A stretch of DNA of 64,000 nucleotides, taken from the NCBI GenBank assembly GCA_030035585.1, contig CM057471.1, positions 93,993,819 to 94,057,818 of the forward strand. The letters are read 5' to 3'. Below are positions 1 through 10,529 of this stretch, in pieces. Source of the stretch: Dugong dugon (Eukaryota; Chordata; Mammalia; Sirenia; Dugongidae). Each line of letters starts with the position of its first letter. The first letter of the stretch is position 1. Made by a program: the position numbers and the translations under genes. The notes beneath the pieces were generated by a model, which had not been told where the DNA came from, made no database searches, and saw only the letters and a program-made list of their open reading frames with translations.

Positions 1-639
1 TGTCATTGACCTTGTCATTTTTACTATTTCCACAATACCTCTTATAAGTTGAGCCTGAATCATTTTTGAACAAATTTTATTTTTGCAATTGAATCATATT
101 CCAGCCATATAGAGCTATCCAGACTTGTAACAATCCATTTCCAAAAGATTTTTATCAACTCAATTCAAGCTGCAAATCAAATCTAACTTAAGTAATGAGA
201 AGGACTGTGCAGAGAAAAAGGCACTTTCTAACTGCCCCTCTGAACAACTCCTTAAAGGACCTCCCTCTGTAAAACAAATACATATTTACACTGAACATGT
301 TTTTTGTTTTTGTCTTTTCCATAGTAAATTTTGTTTAAGTGAAACTGAAGGAATCATTTCAATTCTTTTACCCAGCCCAATGCATTAGAAGAAAGAACAG
401 CGGCCTCTGTTCTCGGAACAGTGATGGGTTAGTTCTTCAGCAGTACCTCTAGGTGGCAGTGTAGTCCAAGACAATGGTCTCTATGCTCAGTTCCCGCCCC
501 TTCCCCTTTCTAGGTTAAAGGCACAAGCTGGATTAACATTCACGGAAAATAATTATTAAAAATGAATACAATTAAAAGATGTAGGTTATTGTAGTGGCAC
601 ACTGGAACTGCTTTCTTCAGAAGTCTGTCAGCTTACCAT
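1..639. other. Single-copy-like sequence, no gene seen
   Basis: This stretch has no long open frame and no element family that I recognise. It is AT-rich with scattered short homopolymers. It ends where the target-site duplication of the adjacent L1 begins. Confidence 0.5.
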
Positions 640-649
640 TAGAAATGTT
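640..649. repeat. Target-site duplication of L1, left copy
   Basis: The 10-mer tagaaatgtt lies directly before the L1 5' end and recurs at 6186-6195 directly after the A-rich tail. Similarity continues loosely beyond the 10-mer (tgggag on the left, gtttgggag on the right). This fits target-primed reverse transcription and fixes both ends of the element. Confidence 0.7.
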
Positions 650-650
650 T

Positions 651-2610
651 GGGAGACGGAGCCAACATGTGCTATAGAAGAAGCAGCATGCTGTTCCTCT
701 GCAGCAGACTCAAAAAATTAAGTAAAACAGATCAAACATCAATCCTGGAACTCTAAGCACCAAATGGAGGAACAAAGGACTTGATCAAGCACCAAATGGA
801 ATAAGAAACTGACAGGGAACACAGACTGAGGAAGGCTACGGAGTGTAGATCTCCTACCAGCTAACGTGGCTGAATTCGCCATCTTGGACTACAGCCACCA
901 AAGAATGCAGACAGGGAGTAGGGGAGATAGAGTACGGGGTAACCCACCCCTCCATCCTTCTTCCCTGTACTAGGCCTCTGCCGCTTTCTAAGGGGCCACA
1001 GTTACTCTGCCTGAAAGATAAAAGGCTCACTGCCTTCCAGATTCGCCATCTCGGACATCAGTCACAAAGGACTACAGACAGGGAGTATGGGAAGGCAACT
1101 CCACAGAGCTCCCGGCAGGAACGGCACCCAACAACCGGGGATACACACTTTCCCACCATCTATGCAGCCTCTGCAGTTTTCCAACAGGTCACAGTTGCTT
1201 GGCTGGAGAGACAGCAGCTCACTGCCGCTGGGGTCCGCCCTACCCCCACTGGTTGGCCCCTTCAGCGTCATTTTATTTTTGGTTTGTACTTTTGTTTGTT
1301 TGGTTTTTTATATGTATTTTTTTTATTGCTTCTCTCTCCTTTCCTTCCTTCCTTTCCTTTCTCCTGCCCAGCTAGCCCCATGTGCCATTCCCTCCTCTTC
1401 TGGACAGGCTATGATTTTTTGCTTTGTTTGTTTTTTTTTTTTTTTGGCTTTTTTTGTTTGTTTTTTGGTTTTTTATTTTTTATTTTTTTGGCTTTTTTGT
1501 TGTTGCTTCTCTCTCTCTCCCTTCCTTCCTTTCCCTTCTCCCACCCAGCTAGCCCTGTGTGCCATCCCCTCCCCTTCCTGACGGGCTGTGATTTTTTTTG
1601 GTTTGTCTGCTTTGTTCTTTTTTCTGTTTCTTCTCTCTCTCCTTTCCTTCCTCCCACCCAACCAGCCCTGTGCACTGCCCCCAACTTCTTGGTGGGCTGT
1701 GTTGTACCACACAGCTGGAGAACCTCTGGCACATGGCCTCCCCAGTTCTATGCCACCCCCACAGGCTAGCTCCCTCAGTGCCATATTTTTATTTTTCTTT
1801 ATCTTTCCCCTTCTCCTTTTTCTTCTCCCTCCCACCTAGGCCCTGCTCTGCCTCCACCCCTTCCCGACAGGCCCAGCCATGCCACATGGTGAGAGAGACA
1901 TCAGCTTGCTGCCACTCCAATTCCACCCCACCCCCAATGACCAGCTGCTCCACTACCATTTTTTGTTTTCTTTTGTTTTTTGTTGTTTTTATTATTCTTA
2001 TTTTTTAAAATTTGTTTGTTTGATTGTTGGTTTCTTCTCTCTCTTGCCACCAGTACACAGCATCACCAGGTCTACCCTATCTTCAACCACCAGATCCTAC
2101 TGTGCTGCCATTTTATTTACATTTGCTTTCTTTTTTTACTTCATTTTTTGCTTTTGTTTCTCTCTCTTCTTTCTCTTCTTTCACCCACCCACTGAGCTCT
2201 GCACATCACATCTTCTCCTTTCTCTACTGCCTAGCTGCACCATGCACCAAGTGCCACACCCCTAAGGTACCCAGAGGTCCCTTGGACCCAGCCCTGTATT
2301 GCCCCCCCAGCCCTGCCCTATTGCCCCCAGTTTGTGCCAAAAAGTACCCATCCCCACCCCTCCACCCCCACTGAACCCACCCCACTGCTCCATAGCTGAG
2401 TGACTGGCCCTACCCACCTGGACAAGGTGGTGAGAAGTGTTGTGCCCACAGGCGAGTAAGAAAGAACACCAAACCTGCCTGCCCAGATATAACCAAATAA
2501 AACAAAAAAGGATGAAATAATCAAATCTACAACCAATAAATGAAGAAAATATTACTAAATGTCCTAGAGACAGCAGACTATATCAAAACATATTAAAAAA
2601 ACAGGAGAGG
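651..2610 (+). promoter_or_regulatory. L1 5' UTR (presumed internal promoter)
   Basis: About 1.96 kb precedes the ORF1 start. The first 600 bp are mixed sequence containing a repeated phrase (gccatcttggactacagcc near 880 and gccatctcggacatcagtc near 1045). The part from 1270 to 2240 is strongly pyrimidine-rich on this strand. Known L1 5' UTRs carry internal RNA polymerase II promoters; that role is inferred from position, and I see no diagnostic initiator. Open frames on both strands here (up to 164 codons) are low-complexity products of the T/C-rich strand and are not genes. Confidence 0.65.
1270..1880 (+). repeat. Degenerate pyrimidine-rich tandem monomers in L1 5' UTR
   Basis: A phrase of the form cccagctagccc...tgtgccat...cctgacgggctgtg recurs near 1368, 1546, 1657 and, more weakly, 1838. 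The copies are separated by T-runs followed by (TC)n and tccttcctt tracts. Unit length is roughly 110-180 bp and irregular. It resembles in principle the promoter monomers of rodent L1s, but sequence relatedness is not implied. Confidence 0.6.
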
Positions 2611-3205
2611 ATGGCTCCAGAAAGAGAACAAAATAAAATACCAGATGACCTACTAGAAGAAAAGGCACTGGCACTACCAGATAGGGAATTCAAAACTGTA
2701 ATATTCAGGATTCTCCAACAGATGAAGGAAAATATAGACAAAAATAAGGAAAAAATAGACAAAATCAGAGAAAATACAGACAAAATCAGGGAAAACATAG
2801 ACAAAGCAGTAGAAGAATTCAGGAAAATAATACAGGAAAAAAATGTCAAACCAAATAAACAACTAGGAATCATATGAAAACACAATTAGAAATCCAGAAG
2901 ATAGACAAGATTTCAGAAATGGCCAGTGCAATAGAAGGTTTTAGAAGCAAGTTCGAAACAATGGAAAACAGGATCAGCAAAATTGAGGACAAATCCTTGG
3001 ATACCACTTTGTTTGAGGAAATATCAGGGAAAAGAATGAAGAAAAATGAAGAAACCCTGAGAACGATGTGGGTTACAATCAAAAACAAAAAATTGCATGT
3101 GATCAGAGTTCCAAAACAGGGGGAGAAAATGGAAAACACAGAGAAGATCATTGAAGATTTGCTGACAGAAAGCTTCCCTAATAGCATGAAAAATGAAAAG
3201 CCGAC
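2611..3205 (+). pseudogene. L1 ORF1 5' part (coiled coil and RRM start)
   Basis: The frame starts at ATG 2611 (MAPEREQNK) and runs to a stop at 2875. An overlapping frame from 2874 continues the protein, so at least one frameshift lies near 2870. Residues about 40-85 form a heptad-rich, Lys/Glu/Ile-rich stretch with repeats of the type DKIRENxDK, typical of the ORF1 trimeric coiled coil. The part after 2874 corresponds to the later coiled coil and the start of the RRM region. L1 ORF1 proteins bind RNA and act as chaperones in the ribonucleoprotein. The frame is cut at 3205 by an inserted LTR. The near full-length L1 at 51.4-58.0 kb has the same N-terminus pattern (MVAPAINQNK), which supports this start. 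Confidence 0.75.
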
Positions 3206-3709
3206 TGTCATGGATTGAACTGTGTCCCCAAAAAATATGTGTCAGCTTGGCTAGGTCATGGTTCCCTGTATTGTATGACTGTGTACCATTTTGCCATCTG
3301 ATGTGATTTCCCTATGTGTTGTAAATCCTATCACTATGATGTAATAAGATGGATTAATGGCAGTTATATCGATGAGATCTACAAGATTAGCATCTTAAGC
3401 CAATTTCTTTTGAGATATAAAAGAGAGAAGCAGAGAGACATGGGGACCTCATACCACCAAGAAAGCAGCACTGGGAGCAGAGTGTGTCCTTTGGACCCAG
3501 GGTTCCTGCCCCTGAAAAGCTCCTCGACCAGGAGAAGATCGATGACAAGGACCTTCCTCCAGAGCCGACAGAGACAGAAAGCCTTCCCCTGGAGCTGATG
3601 CCCTGAATTTGGACTTGTATCCTACTAGACTGTGAGAAAATAAATTTATCTTTGTTAAATTCATCCATTTGTGGTATTTCTGTTAGAGCAGCACTAGATG
3701 ACTAAGACA
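3206..3709 (+). mobile_element. Solo LTR, MaLR-like, inserted in L1 ORF1
   Basis: The LTR begins TGTCATGGATTGAA and ends GACTAAGACA, contains a polyadenylation-like aataaa near 3641, and is 504 bp. The L1 ORF1 sequence resumes directly after it. The flanks ccgac and acaac match at 3 of 5 positions, which is a weak or decayed 5-bp duplication. The same family occurs at 35700-36196 and, inverted, at 39009-39530. The TGT...ACA ends, the size and the tgtcccc motif near the start resemble ERVL-MaLR LTRs. The exact family name is not assigned. Confidence 0.8.
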
Positions 3710-4134
3710 ACAACCATCCAAGAAGCTCTAAGAACCCCATATAGGATAGACTCCAAAATAAAAACAAAAAGACAAATCATAATCACACTCACTAAAACCA
3801 AAGACAAAGAAAGAATCCTGACAGCAGCTCAAGAAAAATGAAAAGTCACATACAAAGGGGAAACAATAAGACTAACCTCTGATTACTTGACAGAAACCAT
3901 GCAGGCAAGAAGGCAGTGAGATGACATATATAAAATCTTGAAATAAAAAAACTGCCAACCTATATATATATATGTAATACATCCTGCAAAACTCTCAAAT
4001 ATGATGGCCAAATTAGGACATTTCCAGATAAACAGAAATTAAGGGAATATGTAAAAACCAAACCAAACTCACAAGAATTATCAAAGGGAATCCTTCAGTT
4101 AGAGAACAGACAACAACCTGAATCTAGCGTATAA
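3710..4134 (+). pseudogene. L1 ORF1 3' part (C-terminal domain)
   Basis: This continues the ORF1 broken by the LTR. Translation in pieces shows the hallmark C-terminal-domain segments: a YKGE-like motif near 3855, MQARR near 3900, and FPDKQKLREYVKTKP near 4020-4070, as in other L1 ORF1 proteins. Several stops interrupt it. Taking out the LTR, 2611-4134 totals about 1020 bp, close to the length expected of an ORF1 of about 340 codons. The frame closes at taa 4132-4134. Confidence 0.7.
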
Positions 4135-4547
4135 GACAGCGTCAGACAGATACCAACTTAGATAATGAACTTTTAAGGATAAAACAAAACTTAAAAATTT
4201 AAACAGGGAACTAGAGAGGTAAATCTGTAAAGGACAACAAATTCAAAACAATAAAAGAGGGAATAAATGGTGTAGATATAGAATTTTCAAATGGAGAGGA
4301 AATCAAGGGATTATCAAGTAATAAAAGACTGGTTTAAACTTAGGAAGATAGGGGTAAATTTCCAGGTAACCACAAAGGAAGTTAACAAACCTACTCATCA
4401 GTATAAAGAAGAAAAACATAAAGTCTCAGTAAACACAAAATCTACAAAAACAAAAGAAATGAAAAAACATCCACAAACAAAAGGAATTTAGCACAAGAGA
4501 GTAAGAGGAACAAAGAAAATGTCACTACCACAAAAAAGGACTACACA
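4135..4547 (+). other. Long L1 ORF1-ORF2 spacer with a 66-codon frame
   Basis: The 413-bp region between ORF1 and ORF2 is far longer than the spacer of human L1 (known to be about 60 bp). It holds an open frame at 4291-4491 starting MERKSRDYQ, ending 57 bp before the ORF2 start. The L1 at 51.4-58.0 kb has a spacer of about the same length (56205-56625) with a similar frame at 56465-56271 (minus) starting MERKLRQYQ. By hand, 25 of the first 37 residues agree, and the only indel I see between the two is one codon. Substitutions look no more synonymous than expected by chance, so coding function is unproven. Confidence 0.55.
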
Positions 4548-5515
4548 CTGACAGCAATAAACTCACACTCATCAATAATCACATTGAATGTAAATGGCTT
4601 AAATGCACCCATAAAGAGACAGTGACAGAAAGAATGAACTAAAAAAAAAAAAAAAAAAAAAAAAAGGATCCATCAATATGCTGTCTACAAGAGACACACC
4701 CTACAGACAAAGACATAAATATATTAAAAATCAAAGGTTGGAAAAAAATACATGCATCAAACAACTACCAAAAAAGAGCAGGAGTGGCAGTACTAATCTC
4801 AGATAAAATAGACTTTAAAACAAAATCCACCATAAAAAACAAGGAAGGACATTATATAATGATTAAAGGGACAATCCACTATGAGGACATAGCCATAATA
4901 AATGTCTACACACCCAGTGGCAGAGCTCCAAAATACACAAAAAGAACTCTAACAGCACTGAAAAGAGAAATTGACAGTTCCACAGTAACAGTAGGAGACT
5001 CTTGGTAAAGGACAGAACATCTAGAAAGAAACTTAACAAAGATACAGAAGAGCTACAGGGCACAATCAGTCAACTTGACCTCGTAGACATATATAGAACA
5101 CTCCATCCAACAGTAGTAAAATATACATTCTTTTCCAATGCACATGGAACATACTCCAGATTAGACCACCTCTTAGACCACAAGGCAACCCTCAACAAAC
5201 CCAAAACACTGAGATAATACAAAGCATCTTCTCTGATCACAACACCATAAAAGCAGAAATTAATTTAAAAAAAAAAGAGAGCAAGGAAAAAAGATCAAAT
5301 ACTTGGAAACTGAATAACACCTTGCTTAAAAACCACTGGACAATAGAAGAAATCAAAGATAAAAAAAATTTTCCCAGAATCAAATCAGAATGAAAACATC
5401 ATACCAAAACCACTGGGACACAGCAAAGGCAGTGCTCAGAGGTCATTTATACCAATAGATGCACACATCAAAAAAGAAGAAAGGGACAAAATGAAAACAT
5501 TAGTTCATTTGGCAT
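4548..5515 (+). pseudogene. L1 ORF2 remnant (endonuclease plus start of next region)
   Basis: ORF2 should start near 4548, where the expected ATG is CTG. The apurinic-endonuclease-like domain follows: a TLNVNGLNAPIK-like start at about 4590, a DKIDFKTKST segment at 4805, IINVYTPSGRAPKY at 4893, and TFFSNAHGTYSRLDHLLDHKA at about 5125-5190, the conserved SRIDHIL-type C-terminal motif. The frame is broken by a poly-A tract at 4641-4665, a stop at 5006 and others. Downstream of 5217 the region linking to the reverse transcriptase is present in part, then at about 5515 the sequence jumps to the 3' UTR. No reverse transcriptase catalytic motif remains. Confidence 0.75.
4641..4665 (+). repeat. Poly-A tract inside L1 ORF2
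   Basis: A run of about 25 A residues lies in the endonuclease reading frame, expanded relative to the equivalent place in the minus-strand L1 near 56110. It is probably replication slippage in an A-rich site. Confidence 0.8.
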
Positions 5516-6185
5516 AACATAGTTTATAAAGAAAATATCCTACATCCTACTTAGGTGAGTAGTGTCTGAGGTCTTGAAAGCTTGTGAGCAGCCGTCTAAG
5601 ATACTGCATTGGTCCCACCCTGTCTGGAGCAAGGGAGAATGAAGAAAACCAAAGACACAAGGGAAAGATTAGTCCAAAGGACTAATGGACCACAACTACC
5701 ATGGCCTCCACCAGACTGAGTTCAGCACAACTAGATGGTGCCCGGCTACCACCACTGACTGCTCTGACAGGGATCACAATAGAGGGTCCCGGACAGAACT
5801 GGAGAAAAATGTAGGACAAAATTCTAACTCGCAAAAGAAAAGACCAGACTTACTAGTCTGACAGAGACTGGAGAAACCCTGAGAGTATGGCCCTCGGACA
5901 CTCTTTTAACTCAGTACTGAAGTCACTCCTGAGGTTCACCATTCAGCCAAAGATTAGATAGTCTCATAAAACAGAACGAGACTAAATGGGCACACCATCC
6001 CAGGGTCAGGGGCTAGAAGGCAGGAGGGGACAGGAAAGCTGGTAATGGGGAACCCAAAGTCAAAAAGAGGAGAGTGTTGACATGCCATGGGGTTGGCAAC
6101 CAGAGTCACAAAACGATATGTGTCTTGTTTAAAGAGAAACTAATTTGCTCTGTAAACCTTCATCTAAAGTACAATTTAAAAAAAA
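5516..6185 (+). other. L1 3' UTR, type-A end
   Basis: The sequence matches, in the same order and orientation relative to the element, the 3'-most unit of the minus-strand L1 at 49393-50270. Shared landmarks are ggcataacatagtttataaa, ggtgagtag, gtgcccggctacca and the terminal tgtaaaccttcatctaaagt. It ends in an A-rich tail next to the right target-site duplication (6186-6195). Confidence 0.75.
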
Positions 6186-6195
6186 TAGAAATGTT

Positions 6196-6671
6196 GTTTG
6201 GGAGGAGTTTGCTACTTAGCTGTGAAAATTTGCTAGATGTTAAAAGTGACACACTTGAGGTCTCAACCTTATAGACTATTCCTAGGAAATTTGATTTCAG
6301 GTGGGTGGGTGGCTTTAAAGTAGCATAAGAAGACACACAGATGGATTTGTTTTGCTTAAGACAATTCACAACTATTTTTGTAATATTGACATGCAATATG
6401 ACCCGATGACATATTACAGTTTCATTGGCCACATCAGAGTGCATGCCCTTATTAGGATTTCAAGATTAAAATTCTGAAAAGTACGGTTGTTTGAGTAGGG
6501 AAAGTATGATTAGAAATAAATGCTTAGTAAAATAAATTAGATTTAGCAATAACTCCCTTCCCCCACTTTATCTGAAGCCAATCCCTACCCCAACCCCTAC
6601 TTCTGAGGCCATGGTTTTCTTGGTAAATTGAAGAGTCACTTTTGGTGTTCATTAACTGCCTGTGTAAGTAG
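6196..6671. other. Single-copy-like sequence
   Basis: No element or gene is recognised between the L1 target-site duplication and the next AfroSINE. Confidence 0.45.
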
Positions 6672-6855
6672 AAGGAGTCCCTGAGCAGTGCAAACTTTGG
6701 TGTTTCAAGTCCACCTAGTGGTAACTTGGAAGAAAGGCCTAGCAATCTACTGAAAAATCAGCCCTTGCAAACCTGATGGAGCACAGTTCTACTCTGACAT
6801 ACACAGGGTTGCTATGAGTTAGAATCAACTTGATGGCAACTGGTTTCTGTTTTTT
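6672..6855 (+). mobile_element. AfroSINE
   Basis: The copy starts at aggagtccctgagcagtgca (tRNA-related head) and ends in gctatgagttagaatcaac...gatggcaactggttt, the RTE-like tail. It is diverged and lacks a clear duplication. Confidence 0.75.
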
Positions 6856-6859
6856 GGTA

Positions 6860-7960
6860 AGTCAGAACGGTCTGGTTATGTTGTGGTAACGAACGACCTG
6901 CATATCAGAGTGATTTAACACCACCAAAATTTATTTCTCATACCACATGTCTAACTTGCGGGGGCAGGAGACTCTCCTTCATACTATCACTCCAGCTCTG
7001 CCATCTTGTCACTACACCACTACAACGGGTGCTCTTGGGCCTTCTCTTGTATGCTCCGCCCTGGAATTCACACACATCACTTCTGCTCTGGTCCATGGCT
7101 CACTGCTAGTCACATAGCCCCACTTAACTGTAAGGGAGTCTGGAAAATTCGGTGAGCACCACGGCCTCTGTCATAAGTCACTTTTAGCTCAACATTTTAT
7201 GATTCTATTAGGGGTGCTATCTTATTTCTTTTTTAATGTCCTCAACCATCACAACAAATGCATGTTAAATCTTCAAAAACTAAATTTAATTGACTACCTA
7301 GAGAAACTCCCAGGCCTTCATCAAATCTCAAGCCCATATAGATTGTTCTGTGAAGCCGTCTTTGCCTTTTCTAGGAGAAATTAATTGCTCCCTCTTCTGT
7401 CTTTTGGGGGCATTTTGTTAATACTGATGTTTTTGCTTTTTTTACAGCCGGATTTGTTGCTACTCTGTCTCCTCTGGTAGAGTATAGTCTTCTTGATGGC
7501 AGGTATCCTTTTTTAATCCATCTTTGTATTGCTGATGCCAGAGAAGATGTGGATGAAAAAAATGAATGGGTAGAAAAAGTTTATCCTGTTGAAAATAATG
7601 ATAAACACAGTATTTTTGAACTTTGTGTACTCAGATGGCTAATTTGGGTAGGGGGGGTGAAGTATCTGTAACATATGTAGATGCCTTGTCTCCTTCAATT
7701 CCTATAGTAATTCTATGAGGTAGATAGATGAACACTTTACAGAAGTCAAATAACTTTCTCAAATTTATAAGCTAGAAAAAGCTGGAGCTGAGATTTGCAT
7801 TCAGGCCTTTGGAAGCTGAGGTGTATCTTTGAACCATTAGGCTATAGTGACTTATATCCTGCTTTGTATGTTTTGAAAACAAAAATAAAAAGGATTGAAA
7901 ATATACTTGTGAGTGAAAAAAACAATTCAACATGAAAATTTGTGTCAACTTGTTGTAAAA
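6860..7960. other. No gene; possible old repeat at about 6890-7190
   Basis: The part from 6890 to 7190 has a phrase (ctagtcacatagccccac) that resembles old interspersed repeats of placental mammals, but I cannot assign a family. The rest is AT-rich and shows nothing else. Confidence 0.35.
7735..7850 (-). repeat. MIR-like SINE fragment
   Basis: The order agctggagctgagatttgcattcaggcc...gaaccattaggctatagtg matches the antisense of the MIR core and tRNA-like part. It is old and diverged. Confidence 0.45.
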
Positions 7961-8100
7961 CCTTCCCTGAATGACAAGAGACCTGGATTCTAAATCTGGT
8001 TCTCATTCCATCACTTATTATTTGTATGACTTTGGGCAAGACTCTTCATTTGCCTCACCTCAGTTTCCAGATCTGTAAAATGAGAGTTAAGGTTAGATCA
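7955..8100 (+). repeat. MIR SINE fragment
   Basis: The signature tgactttgggcaagactctt, followed by cctcagtttccagatctgta and aaatgagag, is the MIR core in sense orientation. Confidence 0.7.
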
Positions 8101-9066
8101 CTAATTTTTATCTTTATTGTAAATACGGAGATCTTGTTAAAATGCAAATTCTGATCCAATGGGTCCAGGTGTCCTGAGAGTCTATAATTCTAGCCAGCAC
8201 CCAGGTGATGCTGCCTGCTGCTGGTCTATGAAGCACATTTTGAATAGGAGCTAGAGGATTGCTAAGGCTTCCTACTATCTGATTCTGTGAGTGTTTAGAA
8301 ATCTTGACTGAACTACTTCATAATTAAAATAATTGGCACAAAAATGTCAAACAATTGATCTGGTTATCTTAAAGCTCAGGTACTTGTTCACTCATACCCA
8401 ATATTCATATTCCCTTCTGCCAGCTATAAATCAAGAGTTCCCCTGAAAATTCTACCCAAATTATGTACTTCACTTGAAGCTGGGGGTGGAATATGTGGCT
8501 GAGATTTAGGTCTCAGTCAATCAGTGCTTAAACTTTACTGGCTACACAATTGGTCAGGGAATGCCATGCAATAGATTTAGAGTCAATGAAATACAATGAA
8601 ATATGCTGCTGGGATTCCAGGGGCAGGGGCAGAGACTTTCTCCTGCTGGTCTTGAACTCAAAACAATTAGAGCTGCCATAGCTCTCTTATCCTACTACCA
8701 TGAGGATAGCAATGTACCAACACAGGGGAAATGGATCCAAGATTAGAGGGAGGGAAGTAATGTCCTGGGGCAGTCTTTTGAGCTTGTAAAAGTGACTGGG
8801 CAGGCTCAGCCATATGTGATTACATATATTTATTAATGTGTGTGTGTGATTGCCCAACGACGGTTTAGAAAATGCTAGAGCTGAGATGTGAATTCAGGCC
8901 TTTGATTGCTGAGCTGTATCTCTGAACCAGTATGCTCTAGTGTTTTATATTCTGACTTGTGTGTTGTAGGTCCAATCTCCTCCCAAATAAGGGCCTTGGG
9001 CCTCGAGATCTGCTTCATTGTTGGAGAATGGAACTAAGGAATGATTCACCAGACAATACAAGGCTG
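8101..9066. other. Single-copy-like sequence
   Basis: No gene is seen. A short (TG)n sits at 8835-8848. A MIR-like antisense scrap at about 8870-8945 (gctagagctgagatgtgaat) parallels the one at 7735-7850. Confidence 0.4.
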
Positions 9067-9266
9067 AAAACAGTTGTCACTGAGTCGACTCCAACTCATG
9101 GTGGCCCATGTTTGTCAGAGTAGAACTGTGCTCCATAGAGTTCTCAATGGCTGATTTTTTGGAAGTAGATAACAGGCCTTTCTTCCATGGAGTCTCTGGG
9201 TGTACTCAAACCTTTAAACTTTCAGTTAACATCTGAGTGTGTTACTTTGCACCACCCAGAGACTCC
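9067..9266 (-). mobile_element. AfroSINE
   Basis: Antisense copy: it begins with the tail (aacagttgtcactgagtcgac) and ends at the head (caccacccagagactcc). Diagnostic internal phrases are cagagtagaactgtgctcca and gcctttcttccatggag. Confidence 0.8.
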
Positions 9267-9635
9267 ACGGAAGGCTAAAACCACCACTAAAAGCCGAGCA
9301 GATTATACAACAGAGACATGGATGAAGCAGAGGTAGGCAACAGGAGAAAAGCCACAGGACCTCGACTAGGGATCTTAGACCACAGCCCGAGGGCTTGAGG
9401 GACAAAAATGGAGCCTGGAGAGAGTCCCTGAGCTGCTGGGGTCTGGCTGTGGTCTTTTGTACGGGGCCATTCTGGCCTCTGCCATGGTTGAGGAAGGAAT
9501 CATGATTTGTGACAAGCCAGGAGGACATAGGAAGAGACTGTGCTGCTCTCTCAGACTTTAATAGGGCAAAGGACACAGACTAGCGACTGAAGTTTGTTTT
9601 GGTTAGGAAATCGGTGCTTGCTGTGTGTATGAGTG

Positions 9636-9642
9636 CATGCGT

Positions 9643-9686
<44 letters not shown>
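9636..9686. repeat. Compound microsatellite (TGCG)n(TG)n
   Basis: Alternating tgcg units pass into about 17 TG units. The compound form is typical of a TG repeat with interruptions. Confidence 0.95.
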
Positions 9687-9688
<2 letters not shown>

Positions 9689-9689
9689 T

Positions 9690-10529
9690 TTCCCTTCAGA
9701 AGCCCTAATCTCAAACAGCCTTTTGAGACTGGGCAGCTATTACGGATGTCACAAATGAACTTCTCATAAGGCAACTGACTTCACTTTGACCTTAGGCAAA
9801 AGCTATTTAAATTTTATTAGTGAAGCAGGCCAACCACCCTGTTAGACCTTTTGGTGATTAGAAGACAATCATCTCATAAAACTTTCCATTATATACATTG
9901 GTGAGACGACCATGATTTATTGATGAATTTAAAATATCTGACAGTCAGATAGCAGAACAATTTATCTGAATCAAAGTAAATGCACACACTCAATTTTATG
10001 AACTATCATGGGAATCATCCTTTTCCTCTTTATAAGCAGTCCTGTTTCCTTACCCCTCCCCCCAAACATGGTTGCTTCAGCATATTCAGAAATCCATGTT
10101 GCCATGATTGTTTCTGTCTTGCTTCAGTAACTCCAGAGCATCTATCCATGTAATAGCACGGCCTTCTGCTCCACTGCTTATATAGCCCTCACGCTCCAAT
10201 GAATTTGCTTGATGGGATTCAGATAAATGATGCTTAGTATATTTTATGTATTTGAATGAATATTTATAGCAAACAAAGGAGGCAGGCATTTTTAAAAATA
10301 TATATAATCACTTTGAGGCAAATGGCTAATCAGGTTTTTAATATATGTAATAACTTAGGTTCTATACACCCTTTATTTGCCACACAGGTTAGTGTGTTGT
10401 GCCGTATTTTAATAAGTAGTGGATATTGACATGTGGGTTTATTCATAAACCAAAACACATCCTAAAATATGATCTTAAGCTCCTATCTTGGGTTGATTTT
10501 TTCTGCTATAGTCATTCACATGTGCAAAG
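9690..10529. other. Single-copy-like sequence
   Basis: AT-rich, with no gene or recognisable element. Confidence 0.4.

Larger units (their letters stand above)
651..6185 (+). mobile_element. L1 LINE, both termini present, internally deleted
   Basis: The parts in order are: 5' UTR (651-2610), ORF1 (2611-4134, interrupted by an LTR at 3206-3709), a 413-bp spacer, the ORF2 endonuclease and adjoining region (4548 to about 5515), then a 3' UTR ending in an A-rich tail near 6185. The 5' start (gggagacggagccaac) resembles the GC-bearing start of mammalian L1s. A 10-bp duplication flanks the element. ORF2 jumps from just past the endonuclease into the 3' UTR at about 5515, so the reverse transcriptase and C-terminal segments, normally more than 2 kb, are absent. 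The deletion may have occurred before or after insertion; the flanking duplication only shows that the ends are original. ORF1 and ORF2 carry stops and frameshifts, so the copy is dead. Confidence 0.88.

Noticed and set aside
1087-1839. Several hydrophobic or Lys/Glu-rich open frames of 60-164 codons on both strands
   Set aside because: They are products of T/C-rich low-complexity L1 5' UTR; the composition forces Phe/Leu/Ser on one strand and Lys/Glu/Arg on the other.
3206-3709. Complete retrovirus or MaLR internal sequence next to the LTRs
   Set aside because: Host L1 or RTE sequence resumes directly on both sides at 3206-3709 and 39009-39530, so these are solo LTRs.
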